Source: Bacillus inaquosorum KCTC 13429 | GTDB lineage: Bacteria > Bacillota > Bacilli > Bacillales > Bacillaceae | Assembly: GCF_000332645.1 (NCBI RefSeq) | Contig: NZ_AMXN01000012.1 | Span: forward strand, 1 to 55,339 | Length of the DNA: 55,339 nt | Reading direction: 5' to 3' | Shown: positions 1 through 9,711 of the stretch, piece after piece | How the letters are laid out: each line of letters opens with the position of its first letter | How positions within the stretch are numbered: position 1 is the stretch's first letter | Notes under the pieces: model-generated | The model's database searches: none | Told to the model about the DNA's origin: nothing | What the model saw: only the letters and a program-made list of their open reading frames with translations | Translations under genes and position numbers: made by a program

Positions 1-48
1 TTAGTTTTCAAAGATCATTTTCGTTCACTTCGTTCAAGCGACTTTATT

Positions 49-77
49 ATTATAACTCGATGACTCAGTGAAGTCAA
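49..77 (-). promoter_or_regulatory. rRNA operon promoter P2 (sigma-A)
   Basis: On the minus strand TTGACT (77-72) and a perfect TATAAT (54-49) are 17 bp apart. It reads leftward out of the window, where a 16S rRNA gene is expected. A G at position 42 is the likely first transcribed base. The following leader carries CTTTGAAAACTAA, typical of Bacillus rRNA leaders. The rRNA gene itself is not in the window, so its identity is inferred. Confidence 0.85.
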
Positions 78-133
78 TAACTTTTTTGAAGTTCTTTTTT
101 TCGTTATCGCCTTGTTTAGCGGCAACGAATAAT

Positions 134-162
134 AATATACCACCTTGTAAATAATAGTGCAA
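134..162 (-). promoter_or_regulatory. rRNA operon promoter P1 (sigma-A, extended -10)
   Basis: TTGCAC (162-157) and TATATT (139-134) are separated by 17 bp, with a TGG just before the -10. It lies about 85 bp upstream of P2 in the same direction, the tandem layout of B. subtilis rRNA operons. A G at about 126 is a plausible start, in line with GTP-sensed growth control of these promoters. Confidence 0.8.
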
Positions 163-190
163 TAGTTTTTTTGAAGAAATACTTAGGAAT

Positions 191-230
191 TTAAAAAGAG
201 CGGCATCCTAGAGAAAGGATGCCGCTCTTC
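191..230 (-). terminator. Terminator of lysS and the folate operon
   Basis: A perfect 13-bp stem (196-208 with 217-229, 8-nt loop) is followed on the minus strand by a short T-rich run. It begins just after the lysS stop codon and insulates the operon from the rRNA promoters downstream. Confidence 0.85.
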
Positions 231-234
231 TTTA

Positions 235-1761
<1,527 letters not shown>

Positions 1762-1774
1762 TCATGCAAAAAGC

Positions 1775-1804
1775 AGAAAAACTGCCAGCGCAAAACTGGC
1801 AGTG
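1775..1804 (-). terminator. Possible intrinsic (partial) terminator between dusB and lysS
   Basis: An 8-bp stem ACTGCCAG/CTGGCAGT (1781-1788 with 1796-1803) is followed on the minus strand by an interrupted T run. Since lysS has no clear promoter of its own in the 90-bp gap, it probably allows readthrough. Confidence 0.55.
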
Positions 1805-1825
1805 AGCAGCAAATAGAGGTTAGTA

Positions 1826-2827
1826 TTATCCTACTTTTGCGTCTTGAAGCTCTTTTGCCTCAACTTCAACAGTAAATGCATCTAAAAGCTGTACAAGCTC
1901 TTCTCTTGTCTCGCAATGGTTGATTTCATTACGAACCTTTGCATTGCCTTTTACGCCTTTCAGATACCACGCAGCGTGTTTCCTCATTTCTCTTACCGCT
2001 ACGTTTTCACCTTTTAAGTTAATCAGGCGGTCAAGATGCAGTTTGCATACCGCCATTTTTTCGCGTACTTGCGGCTCTTCTTTTAATTCGCCTGTTTCGA
2101 GGTATTGAACCGTACGGTAAATCATCCACGGATTGCCCAGTGCAGCGCGGCCGATCATAACACCGTCTACTCCTGTTTCCTCAAGCATGCGCTTAGCATC
2201 CTGCGGCGTCTTGACATCGCCGTTTCCGATAACCGGAATCGATACTGATTGTTTTACTTCTTTGATGATGTCCCAGTTTGCCGTTCCTTCGTACATCTGC
2301 ACTCTTGTGCGGCCGTGAAGTGCAACTGCTTTTCCGCCCGCACGTTCTACAGCTTGTGCGTTTTTCACTGCAAAAATGTGGTCTTCATCCCAGCCCATTC
2401 TCATTTTCACTGTAACTGGTTTATCAACGGCATCCACTACTGCAGAAACCATTTCATAGATCTTATCTGGATCGAGAAGCCATTTCGCTCCCGCGTCACA
2501 TTTTGTAATCTTTGGTACAGGACATCCCATATTAATATCAATAATGTCAGCAGTTGTGTTTTGATCTACAAACTTCGCCGCTTCCACAAGGGTTTCCTTT
2601 TTTCCACCGAAAATTTGAAGGCTAAGCGGTTTTTCACGTTCATCAATGTAAAGCATACCCATGGTTTTTGCATTGTTGTAAAGGATCGCTTTATCACTGA
2701 CCATTTCAGCACATACCAATCCAGCTCCGAATTCCTTGACAGTCAATCTGAATGCTGAGTTGCAGACACCAGCCATTGGGGCAAGCACAACCCGGTTTTT
2801 CAATTGAATATCACCGATTTTAAACAT
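1826..2827 (-). CDS. dusB: tRNA-dihydrouridine synthase
   Basis: This FMN enzyme reduces uridines in the tRNA D-arm (and possibly other positions) to dihydrouridine with NAD(P)H. The 333-residue protein has a TIM barrel starting with VLAPMAGV. The catalytic Cys102 lies in NMGCP, flavin contacts are in HGRTR (171-175) and GNGDV (201-205), and the phosphate-binding IGRAALGNP is near 225-232. A C-terminal helical tRNA-recognition domain follows. Also known as yacF. The substrate positions cannot be read from sequence. It sits 12 bp downstream of yazB. Confidence 0.93.
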   Translation of the reverse strand: MFKIGDIQLKNRVVLAPMAGVCNSAFRLTVKEFGAGLVCAEMVSDKAILYNNAKTMGMLYIDEREKPLSLQIFGGKKETLVEAAKFVDQNTTADIIDINMGCPVPKITKCDAGAKWLLDPDKIYEMVSAVVDAVDKPVTVKMRMGWDEDHIFAVKNAQAVERAGGKAVALHGRTRVQMYEGTANWDIIKEVKQSVSIPVIGNGDVKTPQDAKRMLEETGVDGVMIGRAALGNPWMIYRTVQYLETGELKEEPQVREKMAVCKLHLDRLINLKGENVAVREMRKHAAWYLKGVKGNAKVRNEINHCETREELVQLLDAFTVEVEAKELQDAKVG

Positions 2828-2839
2828 TTTTTCCTCCTT

Positions 2840-3058
2840 TCATTTGTTATATTTTTCTGGCGGCGCTAATTCGTCCGCGCTTATATTTAAAACATCTGCT
2901 ACACCTTGAATAATGGCAGCTGACGGCAATCGGTTTCCGCGTTCAATTTCGCCGAGAATAGAAACTGATATACCTAATGCTTTTGCAAATCCTTCTTGAG
3001 TATAACCTTTCAGCTTTCTGAATGCACGAATTCGTCTACCCCAGATTTCTGCTTCCAT
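2840..3058 (-). CDS. yazB: Small XRE-family helix-turn-helix protein
   Basis: A 72-residue protein that is almost entirely one Cro/C1-type helix-turn-helix (about 8-65; the recognition region is around SVSILGEIERG). It probably binds DNA as a dimer, but targets are unknown. Its start overlaps the folK 3' end by 49 bp and an AAGGTG lies 7 nt before the ATG, so it is translated within the folate operon. Whether it regulates that operon is an open question. Confidence 0.85.
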   Translation of the reverse strand: MEAEIWGRRIRAFRKLKGYTQEGFAKALGISVSILGEIERGNRLPSAAIIQGVADVLNISADELAPPEKYNK

Positions 3059-3513
3059 ACTCTTACACCTTCTTGGTCTGTTTCCGCGCTTGTTGCCTCT
3101 TTTTCAACCTGCGGGCAAATCTCCGCAAGCGGTGCAAGGACAAACAAACGCTCATACATTCTCGGATGCGGAACAATTAGTTGCTCTGTTTCAATATTTT
3201 CACGATTAAACAGCAAAATGTCAAGGTCTGCCGTCCGCGGTCCCCATCTTACTTCCCTTGTTCTGCCTAAGTCACTTTCTATATGCTGCGTTAGTTCAAG
3301 GAGTTCAAAAGGATTCAGCGACGTCTTGATTTCAACAGCCATATTCAAAAATTCATTTTGGTCTTCGTATCCGACCGGGTCAGTTTCGTAAATGGACGAC
3401 ACTTTAGTGACTGTCACCGCATCATGCTGGTGCAGTAATGCCACTGCTTGCCTTAAATACGTTTCTCTATCTCCAATGTTAGATCCGAGTGCAATATAAG
3501 CTATGTTGTTCAT
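3010..3513 (-). CDS. folK: HPPK, folate pathway pyrophosphokinase
   Basis: FolK transfers pyrophosphate from ATP to 6-hydroxymethyl-7,8-dihydropterin, making the substrate for FolP. The 167-residue protein carries the family marks: ALGSNIGD at the N-terminus, the RWGPRTADLDILLF metal and ATP motif (about 88-102) and PHPRMYERLFVLAPL. The start codon overlaps the folB stop (ATGA), which implies coupled translation. The tail beyond the core is variable and lies over the yazB start. Confidence 0.96.
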   Translation of the reverse strand: MNNIAYIALGSNIGDRETYLRQAVALLHQHDAVTVTKVSSIYETDPVGYEDQNEFLNMAVEIKTSLNPFELLELTQHIESDLGRTREVRWGPRTADLDILLFNRENIETEQLIVPHPRMYERLFVLAPLAEICPQVEKEATSAETDQEGVRVWKQKSGVDEFVHSES

Positions 3514-3872
3514 GATTTTTTTCTCGTGATTTCGATTGCTACTGATTTATAGTGTCCGGGAATTGGCGGATCAGGCTTAATCACTTTCACAGTACATTGC
3601 TGCACCGGCTGAAATTTCTTAAGCACAGTGTCAGCAATACGTTCCGCCAGCGTTTCCACCAATTTCACAGGCTCCCCTTCTACGATATCTTTACATACGT
3701 GATAGAGCTCAGCATAGTTAATCGTTTGCTCAAGGTCGTCTGTTTGTCCGGCTTTACTTAAATCCAACTCAGCGGTTAAATCAACTTTAAACCGCTGTCC
3801 AAGCTTATTTTCTTCTTTGAACACACCGTGGTATCCGTAAAACTCCATGCCTTCTACATAGACTTTATCCAT
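3510..3872 (-). CDS. folB: Dihydroneopterin aldolase
   Basis: FolB cleaves 7,8-dihydroneopterin to 6-hydroxymethyl-dihydropterin and glycolaldehyde. It is 120 residues long, the normal size, and the family works as an octamer. The conserved YGYHGVFKEE near the N-terminus supplies the substrate-binding Glu, and the C-terminal KPDPPIPG supplies the catalytic Lys. It overlaps folP by 8 bp and folK by 4 bp, so the three steps are encoded in consecutive, coupled genes. Confidence 0.96.
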   Translation of the reverse strand: MDKVYVEGMEFYGYHGVFKEENKLGQRFKVDLTAELDLSKAGQTDDLEQTINYAELYHVCKDIVEGEPVKLVETLAERIADTVLKKFQPVQQCTVKVIKPDPPIPGHYKSVAIEITRKKS

Positions 3873-4722
3873 GGTGCACCCCTCCCTTATTCAGCATCGC
3901 GTCCATCATTTTCGCCATTCTGGCAATTTGTTTTACGTCATGGACCCTGACAATGTCACAGCCTTTTTGAATGCCGAGACACACGGTCGCACCTGTGCCC
4001 TCAGCCCGCTCTTCAGGCGGAAGATCCAGAACCCGTCCGATGAATCTTTTTCGGGAGGTTGCCAGAAGAACCGGATATCCCAGTCCGCTGAAAATCTCAA
4101 GTTTGTTCATCACTGCCAAATTATCGTGATAGGTTTTCGCGAACCCGATACCGGGGTCAAGGATAATGTTCTTCTCCTCTACTCCGGCCTCAACAGCGAT
4201 TTTTACACTCTTCATTAAGTCCGACAGCATATCCGGCAATAAGTCATTGTAATTTCTCTCTGGACGGTTATGCATGAGAACAATTGGAACATTGTGTTCT
4301 GCTGCAACGGAAGCCATCTTAGGATCATGTTTCGCTCCCCAAATATCATTGATAATGGATGCGCCGGCTTTCACAGCTTCATCTGCTACAGAAGCCTTGT
4401 ACGTATCTACAGAAATCGGGACGCCTAATTCTTTTGTGATCCGCTCAATTACCGGAATCACTCTGGACATCTCCTCATCCTCTGACACATACTCAGCGCC
4501 AGGCCTTGTCGATTCTCCTCCGATATCAATGATATGGGCGCCGTCATCGATCATCTCTTTCGCGTGCAGCAGCGCCTTGTCCAAGCTGTCATATTTTCCG
4601 CCGTCTGAGAAAGAGTCAGGCGTTACGTTTAAAATCCCCATCACCAATGTCTTCTCTTTATATGATAAAGCGCTGGGCTTGGTGTGGATTACTTGTGTTT
4701 GGTCTATCGTTTGCTGCGCCAT
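3865..4722 (-). CDS. folP: Dihydropteroate synthase (sulfonamide target)
   Basis: FolP (called sul in B. subtilis) joins p-aminobenzoate to hydroxymethyl-dihydropterin pyrophosphate. The 285-residue TIM barrel has MGILNVTPDSFSDGG (about 28-42), the pterin-site IDIGGESTRPGA, ISVDTYKA, the INDIWG strand and the C-terminal SRKRFIG and VRVHDV motifs. It overlaps pabC by 19 bp, linking the PABA branch with the pterin branch in one operon. I see no change in these core motifs. Confidence 0.97.
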   Translation of the reverse strand: MAQQTIDQTQVIHTKPSALSYKEKTLVMGILNVTPDSFSDGGKYDSLDKALLHAKEMIDDGAHIIDIGGESTRPGAEYVSEDEEMSRVIPVIERITKELGVPISVDTYKASVADEAVKAGASIINDIWGAKHDPKMASVAAEHNVPIVLMHNRPERNYNDLLPDMLSDLMKSVKIAVEAGVEEKNIILDPGIGFAKTYHDNLAVMNKLEIFSGLGYPVLLATSRKRFIGRVLDLPPEERAEGTGATVCLGIQKGCDIVRVHDVKQIARMAKMMDAMLNKGGVHHG

Positions 4723-5585
4723 TCTCTTCCTCCCTTTTCATGAATCATGTTCTTTATTTCTTTTTTGTATAGCGTTTGAAGAGCAGAGGCTGCTTCTCCG
4801 CTTCGGCCCGCATAGTTTACTGCTTCTATTTTAGTAAACGGGATGATCTCAAGAACCGAGTTCGTCATCCACGCTTCGTCAGCTGTCATGAGAGCTTCGA
4901 GCTCGTATCGGCCCGTTTTGAGTTCCAGTCCTATTTTCTTTGCATTTTCCATGACAAAACGTCTCGTGACACCGTCCAGAATGCCGGTATCGAGCGATGC
5001 AGTATAGATGCAGCTGCCTTTTCTCCAGAAAACATTTGATATGATGCCCTCCGCAACAGCTCCATCCTCAGTTAAGAAAATCCCTTCGACACCCGGATCA
5101 TTTCCGATTTCCCGTTTCGCATACATATTATTTAAATAATGATGAGATTTTAATCGGAACGGCCCCTCTGGTGTGTTTCTCGGTATCGATAATACCTTTC
5201 CTTCTTTTTGCAAAGGAAGATTTTCTGGTTTCAGCTGGTTCACAAAGCATAAAACAGTCGGCTTATCGTATGTCTGGGCGACAAAGCCTTTATCGCTGAA
5301 TCCTGCTGATATGTCCAGCCTGACGCGCGCATTGCCATCCTTTATATCATTCAGCCAAAGCAGCTTGTCCAGCATCTCGAGGATCTCATCCTTTGAAACA
5401 GTATATTCGATTTGCAGATCCTTAAGCGCACGTTCAAGCCTTTCTATATGCCAATCAAGCAAAAACGGGCAGCCTTCGTAGAGCCTGAAGGTTTCAAAAA
5501 CACCGATCCCATATAAAAATCCATGGTCAAAAGGAGAAAGAACTGCATCTTTCTCCTCTATATACCGGCCGTTAACATATATCAT
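4704..5585 (-). CDS. pabC: 4-amino-4-deoxychorismate lyase
   Basis: PabC uses PLP to turn aminodeoxychorismate into p-aminobenzoate and pyruvate. It belongs to fold-type IV (branched-chain aminotransferase-like). The start region FDHGFLYGIGVFETFR and the RLKSHHYLNN segment with the PLP Lys are typical. The ATG at 5585 shares its A with the pabA stop (TGATG), favouring a 293-residue protein over the GTG one codon upstream. This gene shows more substitutions against my memory of strain 168 than its neighbours. Confidence 0.93.
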   Translation of the reverse strand: MIYVNGRYIEEKDAVLSPFDHGFLYGIGVFETFRLYEGCPFLLDWHIERLERALKDLQIEYTVSKDEILEMLDKLLWLNDIKDGNARVRLDISAGFSDKGFVAQTYDKPTVLCFVNQLKPENLPLQKEGKVLSIPRNTPEGPFRLKSHHYLNNMYAKREIGNDPGVEGIFLTEDGAVAEGIISNVFWRKGSCIYTASLDTGILDGVTRRFVMENAKKIGLELKTGRYELEALMTADEAWMTNSVLEIIPFTKIEAVNYAGRSGEAASALQTLYKKEIKNMIHEKGGREWRSKR

Positions 5586-6169
5586 CACGCAATAGCTTCC
5601 TTGCGGTATGTCTCAATGAAATTTCTGAGCATTTCTTTCCCAAAGGAGGTCATAATAGACTCTGGGTGAAATTGCACGCCCTCTATCGGGAGGTCATTGT
5701 GGCGAATGGCCATGATTTCTCCTTCTTTCGTTTGTGCTGTTACTGTAAAACAGCTTGGCAGCGTCTCAGGTTTTACGATCAGCGAGTGGTAACGAGTCGC
5801 GACAAGGGGATTTTTCAGTCCTTCGAAGATCGTCTTGCTGTCATGCTCGATATCAGAGGTTTTCCCGTGCATAAGCCGCTCTGCCCTAACGACGTCACCG
5901 CCAAACACTTGTGCGATGGACTGATGTCCGAGGCATACACCAAAAATGGGAATTTTGCCTGCGAAATGTTTAATTGCTTCAAGGCTGATCCCTGCCTCAT
6001 CAGGACTGCATGGTCCAGGTGATATCATCAGAAAATCCGGAGAAAGCTGTTCGATTTCTTCGATCGTGATGTCGTCATTGCGTTTCACAATCAGCTCTTC
6101 CCCAAGCTCGCCCAAATACTGTACCAAGTTGTACGTGAATGAATCGTAGTTATCAATCATTAAAATCAT
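5585..6169 (-). CDS. pabA: Glutamine amidotransferase subunit of aminodeoxychorismate/anthranilate synthases
   Basis: This 194-residue class I amidotransferase (also trpG) releases ammonia from glutamine for PabB, and in B. subtilis also for TrpE. The catalytic Cys is in GVCLGHQ and the His-Glu pair is in FHPES. The ATG at 6169 is chosen because GAGGTGA precedes it at a good distance; a GTG at 6181 lies inside that binding site. A row of GAG/TAG triplets covers the ribosome binding site, so tryptophan-activated TRAP probably represses its translation. Confidence 0.95.
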   Translation of the reverse strand: MILMIDNYDSFTYNLVQYLGELGEELIVKRNDDITIEEIEQLSPDFLMISPGPCSPDEAGISLEAIKHFAGKIPIFGVCLGHQSIAQVFGGDVVRAERLMHGKTSDIEHDSKTIFEGLKNPLVATRYHSLIVKPETLPSCFTVTAQTKEGEIMAIRHNDLPIEGVQFHPESIMTSFGKEMLRNFIETYRKEAIA

Positions 6170-6171
6170 TT

Positions 6172-6215
6172 CTCCGCTCACCTCATCTAATTTTTGTCTC
6201 TTCTTTGCTCAGCTC
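6172..6215 (-). promoter_or_regulatory. TRAP (MtrB)-type triplet repeat site over the pabA ribosome binding site
   Basis: In the mRNA sense the triplets GAG, GAG, AAG, GAG (plus-strand positions 6213, 6208, 6203, 6198) and then UAG, GAG, GAG, GAG (6187, 6182, 6177, 6172) fall on a strict 5-nt grid, broken once by an 11-nt step. The last three overlap the GAGGUGA Shine-Dalgarno sequence. TRAP binding to trpG (pabA) RNA is established in B. subtilis; bound TRAP would block initiation. Confidence 0.85.
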
Positions 6216-7595
6216 TAACGCCTTTTGCATCGCAAAAGCTTTTTTGAATGATTCTCTGTATTCGTGCTTTGGAACAGAATCAATCACAACTCCTGCGCCG
6301 GACTGCATAAATGCCTGCCCCCCGGTTGCATAAATGGTTCGAATAACGATATTAAACTGCAGATCGTGATTAAATCCAAACCACCCTATAGATCCAGTAT
6401 AAAGCCCGCGGCGTGTCGGCTCAAGTTCTTCTATAATTTCCATTGTTCTTACTTTGGGAGCACCTGTAATGGTTCCTCCGGGAAATACAGCATGAATAAT
6501 ATCTACAGCATCATATCCATCCTGCAATTCACCTTGGACGTTAGACACAATGTGCATCACATGCGAGTATTTTTCAATTGCCATGAATTCGTTCACGCGT
6601 ACAGACCCGTAACGTGATACTCTTCCCAGATCATTTCGCTCAAGGTCAACCAGCATGACATGTTCAGCGCGTTCTTTTTCATTGTGAATCAATTCGTTTG
6701 CGAGCGCCTCGTCTTCTTCATCAGTTTTCCCTCTGGAACGGGTGCCTGCAATCGGTCTCGTCTCTAATCGTTTGCCCTTTTTACTGACAAGAAGTTCAGG
6801 CGATCCGCAAATGATTTGGAAATCAGGTGTTTCTAAATAAGCCATATACGGAGAAGGATTTACTTCTCTCAGGGTTTTGTAAATTTGATATGGATGGGCA
6901 GACAGTGACTGTGACTGTCTTAATGATAGATTGACTTGAAACACATCGCCGCTGGCAATGTATTGTTTGATTTTCTCTACAGCTTGTGAGAATCCGTCCT
7001 CAGTAAATGGTGCCGCGAAGGAACCTTCTGTTTCATGCTTCATCTCTCTCGAAGGGACAGCAGGAAGCTCAGTCAGCCACATCCGCTCCAGCTCAGATAG
7101 CTTCACCTCCGCAGATTCCTGATCAGAACCATTAACATGAGTAATCAGCCACAGAGTCTCTTCTTGATGGTCATAAACTGCTATATCATCAAAAACAAGA
7201 AAATAAATATCCGGTGTTTCCAGATCATCTAATGAGAGCATTTTAAAGTTTTCAATGTAACGAGCGTAATCATAGCTGAGAAAACCGATTGCCCCGCCTT
7301 GAAAATCCGGAAGCTCATGATCTGTTTCTGTTTCCAGCGTTTTGAACCAGCTGCGGAAGGCACGTAATGGATCACCTTCTTGAAACAGCATCTCATCACC
7401 ATGCTTAATAGTGGTGATTCCGTCTTTTCCTTTTACAGTCGCAATTGGATCAAGACCGGCTATAGTGTATCTGCCGCCTCTTGCACTTTCAAGTAGTACA
7501 TGCTGTTTTTTGGATTGCGCAAGTTTCTCAAATTGTTGTAAGAATGAATCTTTTTGAAAAGGTACTTTTTTGCCTGCCGGTCTGCGTTGTGCCAT
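6183..7595 (-). CDS. pabB: Aminodeoxychorismate synthase large subunit
   Basis: PabB converts chorismate to 4-amino-4-deoxychorismate with ammonia from PabA. The 470-residue protein has an N-terminal anthranilate synthase I domain and a C-terminal chorismate-binding domain (about 200-460). The latter carries [20 protein letters not shown], a CGSPELL motif and GGTITGAPK. The PIAGT motif has Ala where E. coli PabB has its nucleophilic Lys (PIKGT). AGAGGA lies 9 nt before the ATG. It is the first gene of the folate operon. No convincing promoter stands out upstream; TACAAT at about 7638-7643 with a poor -35 is the best candidate. Confidence 0.95.
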   Translation of the reverse strand: MAQRRPAGKKVPFQKDSFLQQFEKLAQSKKQHVLLESARGGRYTIAGLDPIATVKGKDGITTIKHGDEMLFQEGDPLRAFRSWFKTLETETDHELPDFQGGAIGFLSYDYARYIENFKMLSLDDLETPDIYFLVFDDIAVYDHQEETLWLITHVNGSDQESAEVKLSELERMWLTELPAVPSREMKHETEGSFAAPFTEDGFSQAVEKIKQYIASGDVFQVNLSLRQSQSLSAHPYQIYKTLREVNPSPYMAYLETPDFQIICGSPELLVSKKGKRLETRPIAGTRSRGKTDEEDEALANELIHNEKERAEHVMLVDLERNDLGRVSRYGSVRVNEFMAIEKYSHVMHIVSNVQGELQDGYDAVDIIHAVFPGGTITGAPKVRTMEIIEELEPTRRGLYTGSIGWFGFNHDLQFNIVIRTIYATGGQAFMQSGAGVVIDSVPKHEYRESFKKAFAMQKALELSKEETKIR

Positions 7596-7722
7596 TTATA
7601 TCATTCCTCTATTTTCTTTTTTGCTTGTTTTTTATTGTAAAGCAATCTTGTTAGTGAAAAAAGTGAATTTCTCTTCCAAGAATAACATTCGTCGCAGACA
7701 CGGCATATTTGATGCACGAATA

Positions 7723-7750
7723 TAAAAAAACTCCCGGCGGACCGGGAGTT
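7723..7750 (-). terminator. cysK terminator
   Basis: An 8-bp stem ACTCCCGG/CCGGGAGT (7730-7737 with 7742-7749) with a 4-nt loop is followed by seven T on the minus strand, just after the cysK stop. Confidence 0.92.
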
Positions 7751-7758
7751 TGGCTTTT

Positions 7759-8685
7759 TTAATCGAATTGATACAGCGGCGTGCTCAGATAACGTTCGCC
7801 GTTACTTGGAATGATGGCCAAAACTTTTTTGCCTTTTCCGAGTTTTTTCGCTACTTGAAGAGCAGCATAAATTGCCGCACCTGATGAGATGCCTCCGAGA
7901 ATTCCTTCTTCACGTGCAGCTCTGCGCGCATATTCAAATGCTTCTTCATTCTTCACAGGGAAGATTTCATCGTATACTTCAGTGTTTAAGATGTCCGGCA
8001 CAAATCCAGCTCCGATTCCCTGAATTTTGTGGGGGCCTGGTTTTCCTCCTGCAAGCACTGGAGAGTCTGACGGTTCAACAGCGTATATTTTGATAGAAGG
8101 GTATGCTTCCTTCAGAACTTCGCCCGCTCCTGTAATCGTTCCGCCTGTTCCGATCCCGGCTACAAATGCATCAACCTGGTCATCACCGAATTGCTCAACG
8201 ATTTCTTTACCCGTTGTTTGGCGGTGAATTTCTGGGTTAGAAGGGTTGTTAAACTGCTGAGGCACAAAGTATCCGTGCTTTTCAGCAAGCTCTTCCGCTT
8301 TCTTAATGGCGCCTTTCATGCCTTCCGCACCAGGAGTCAGCACAAGCTCAGCACCGTACGCGCGAAGAAGGTTGCGGCGCTCCATGCTCATTGTATCAGG
8401 CATAACCAAAATGGCTTTTAATCCTTTAGCAGCTGCAACCATCGCAAGCCCGATTCCAGTATTTCCGCTTGTCGGTTCAATGATTGTATCACCGGCTTTT
8501 AGTTTCCCTTCTTTTTCAGCGGCTTCAATCATGGCTAAACCGATACGGTCTTTTACACTGCTTCCAGGGTTCATGTATTCAAGCTTTAGATATACATCCG
8601 CACTGTTTTCATCTGCAAGGCGATTTAATTTAACGATTGGCGTATTCCCAATTAATTCAGTAATGGAGTTTGCTACACGTACCAT
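7759..8685 (-). CDS. cysK: Cysteine synthase (O-acetylserine thiol-lyase)
   Basis: CysK makes cysteine from O-acetylserine and sulfide with PLP. The 308-residue protein has the PLP Lys45 in GSSVKDRIG, the substrate loop [10 protein letters not shown], the phosphate-binding [10 protein letters not shown] and the C-terminal SSGAA. ATG 8685 follows GAGGTG by 6 nt; the in-frame GTG at 8694 is part of that site and is rejected. It has its own promoter, a CymR-like box and a terminator, so it is a single-gene unit. In B. subtilis CysK also joins CysE and CymR in cysteine sensing. Confidence 0.97.
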   Translation of the reverse strand: MVRVANSITELIGNTPIVKLNRLADENSADVYLKLEYMNPGSSVKDRIGLAMIEAAEKEGKLKAGDTIIEPTSGNTGIGLAMVAAAKGLKAILVMPDTMSMERRNLLRAYGAELVLTPGAEGMKGAIKKAEELAEKHGYFVPQQFNNPSNPEIHRQTTGKEIVEQFGDDQVDAFVAGIGTGGTITGAGEVLKEAYPSIKIYAVEPSDSPVLAGGKPGPHKIQGIGAGFVPDILNTEVYDEIFPVKNEEAFEYARRAAREEGILGGISSGAAIYAALQVAKKLGKGKKVLAIIPSNGERYLSTPLYQFD

Positions 8686-8697
8686 TCTCGACACCTC

Positions 8698-8724
8698 AAT
8701 TTCCGACTATTTGTATTGGTATTA
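8698..8724 (-). promoter_or_regulatory. cysK: CymR-like operator in the cysK leader
   Basis: The minus-strand sequence TAATACCAATAC...CGGAAATT resembles the CymR motif (TAA-rich left part, GGAATT-like right part) of the cysteine regulon. It lies between the promoter and the ribosome binding site, where a repressor would block the start of transcription. CymR control of cysK is known; the exact bases are my match from memory. Confidence 0.5.
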
Positions 8725-8731
8725 TGTATAT

Positions 8732-8760
8732 AATCTATCAATTTCAAAATTTTTTGTCAA
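8732..8760 (-). promoter_or_regulatory. cysK: cysK sigma-A promoter
   Basis: TTGACA (8760-8755) and TAGATT (8737-8732) with exactly 17 bp between them. The -35 abuts the yacD stop codon. Confidence 0.8.
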
Positions 8761-9654
8761 TCACTTAGTACTTTTTTCCCCATAAAACCAAGATACATCG
8801 GCTTCTTTCCAAAGCGTTTTGACTGTAGCTTTATCGCCTAACTGATCCATTGCGATTTGCCGTCTGATCTGATCCTTTACTTCAGCATATGAGAATGTCC
8901 TTGCCTTTAGTTTTTCTTTCAGCTGAATCACGGCATATCCGTTACTGACCTTTATCGGTTCTTCAGACCATTCATCCTCATTGAGTGTTTTTGCTTCTTC
9001 AATGTATGCTGACGGAATGTTGTCCGATGCTTCTGTAACAAAACCTAAATCTCCGCCATATGGCGATGTATATCTGTCTGTAGACCTTTCCGCTGCGACA
9101 GCTTCAAAGCTTGAGCCGCCTTCAAGTTCTTTCAAAACTTCTCTCGCTTCTTCTTCATCTTTTACAACAATGTGCCGAATTCGATACGAATCATCAAACT
9201 GATACAGTTCTTTATTTTTATTATAGAATGATTTCGTTTCACTGTTTGAGATATCAATATCCCTTGTTAACAACTCTTCAAGGAGGATATTATAACGAAT
9301 TTGGTCTTTCCACTCCTTCTCAGTTGTATGTTCGTCTTCGTAAAAAGAATTGTTGACCGCTTTAATCAGCAAAAACTCACGATCAATTTCGCTTTTAGAC
9401 ACTTTGAGATCGTTCTTTTTGGCGAGCTGCTCAACGACTCGGACATTGATCATATCTTCAAGTGTCGACTTTCCATATTGATCTTCCATTTCTTTCAGCC
9501 ATTCTTCTCTTGTCACGCTTTTGCCTCCGATCGTCGCAATAGACTCACCTGACGGCGATGCGCCTGCCTGGGATTTCGTCAGCGTATATGCAACAGCAAT
9601 ACAGCAAACCAACAGCGCCCCTAAAATAACGGTCCAGATTGTTCTTGATTTCAA
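8761..9654 (-). CDS. yacD: Membrane-anchored parvulin-type peptidyl-prolyl isomerase (PrsA-like)
   Basis: The 297-residue protein starts with a hydrophobic segment (about 6-24) that should anchor it with the bulk outside the membrane. No clear lipobox is visible, unlike PrsA. An N-terminal SurA-like helical part is followed by a parvulin domain (about 158-250) with RIRHIVV, GGDLGF and the closing NGYAVIQL. A role in folding exported proteins is inferred. The apparent start is TTG at 9654, with AAGGGG 12 nt upstream, so the start is less certain than the frame. It has a C-terminal DVSWFYG tail and no promoter distinct from hslO. Confidence 0.8.
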   Translation of the reverse strand: MKSRTIWTVILGALLVCCIAVAYTLTKSQAGASPSGESIATIGGKSVTREEWLKEMEDQYGKSTLEDMINVRVVEQLAKKNDLKVSKSEIDREFLLIKAVNNSFYEDEHTTEKEWKDQIRYNILLEELLTRDIDISNSETKSFYNKNKELYQFDDSYRIRHIVVKDEEEAREVLKELEGGSSFEAVAAERSTDRYTSPYGGDLGFVTEASDNIPSAYIEEAKTLNEDEWSEEPIKVSNGYAVIQLKEKLKARTFSYAEVKDQIRRQIAMDQLGDKATVKTLWKEADVSWFYGEKSTK

Positions 9655-9681
9655 ACCTGCTTTCAGCCCCTTTTCTCAAAT

Positions 9682-9711
9682 TAAAAAAACCCGCTAAAGA
9701 GCTTAGCGGGT
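9682..9711 (-). terminator. hslO terminator, overlapping its stop codon
   Basis: The stem CCCGCTAA/TTAGCGGG (9690-9697 with 9703-9710) includes the hslO TAA and is followed by seven T on the minus strand. Confidence 0.88.

Noticed and set aside
2249..2758. Long plus-strand reading frame (169 codons) opposite dusB
   Set aside because: It is the mirror of a well-conserved enzyme gene, has no ribosome binding site and shows a Cys/Phe/His-rich composition typical of an antisense shadow.
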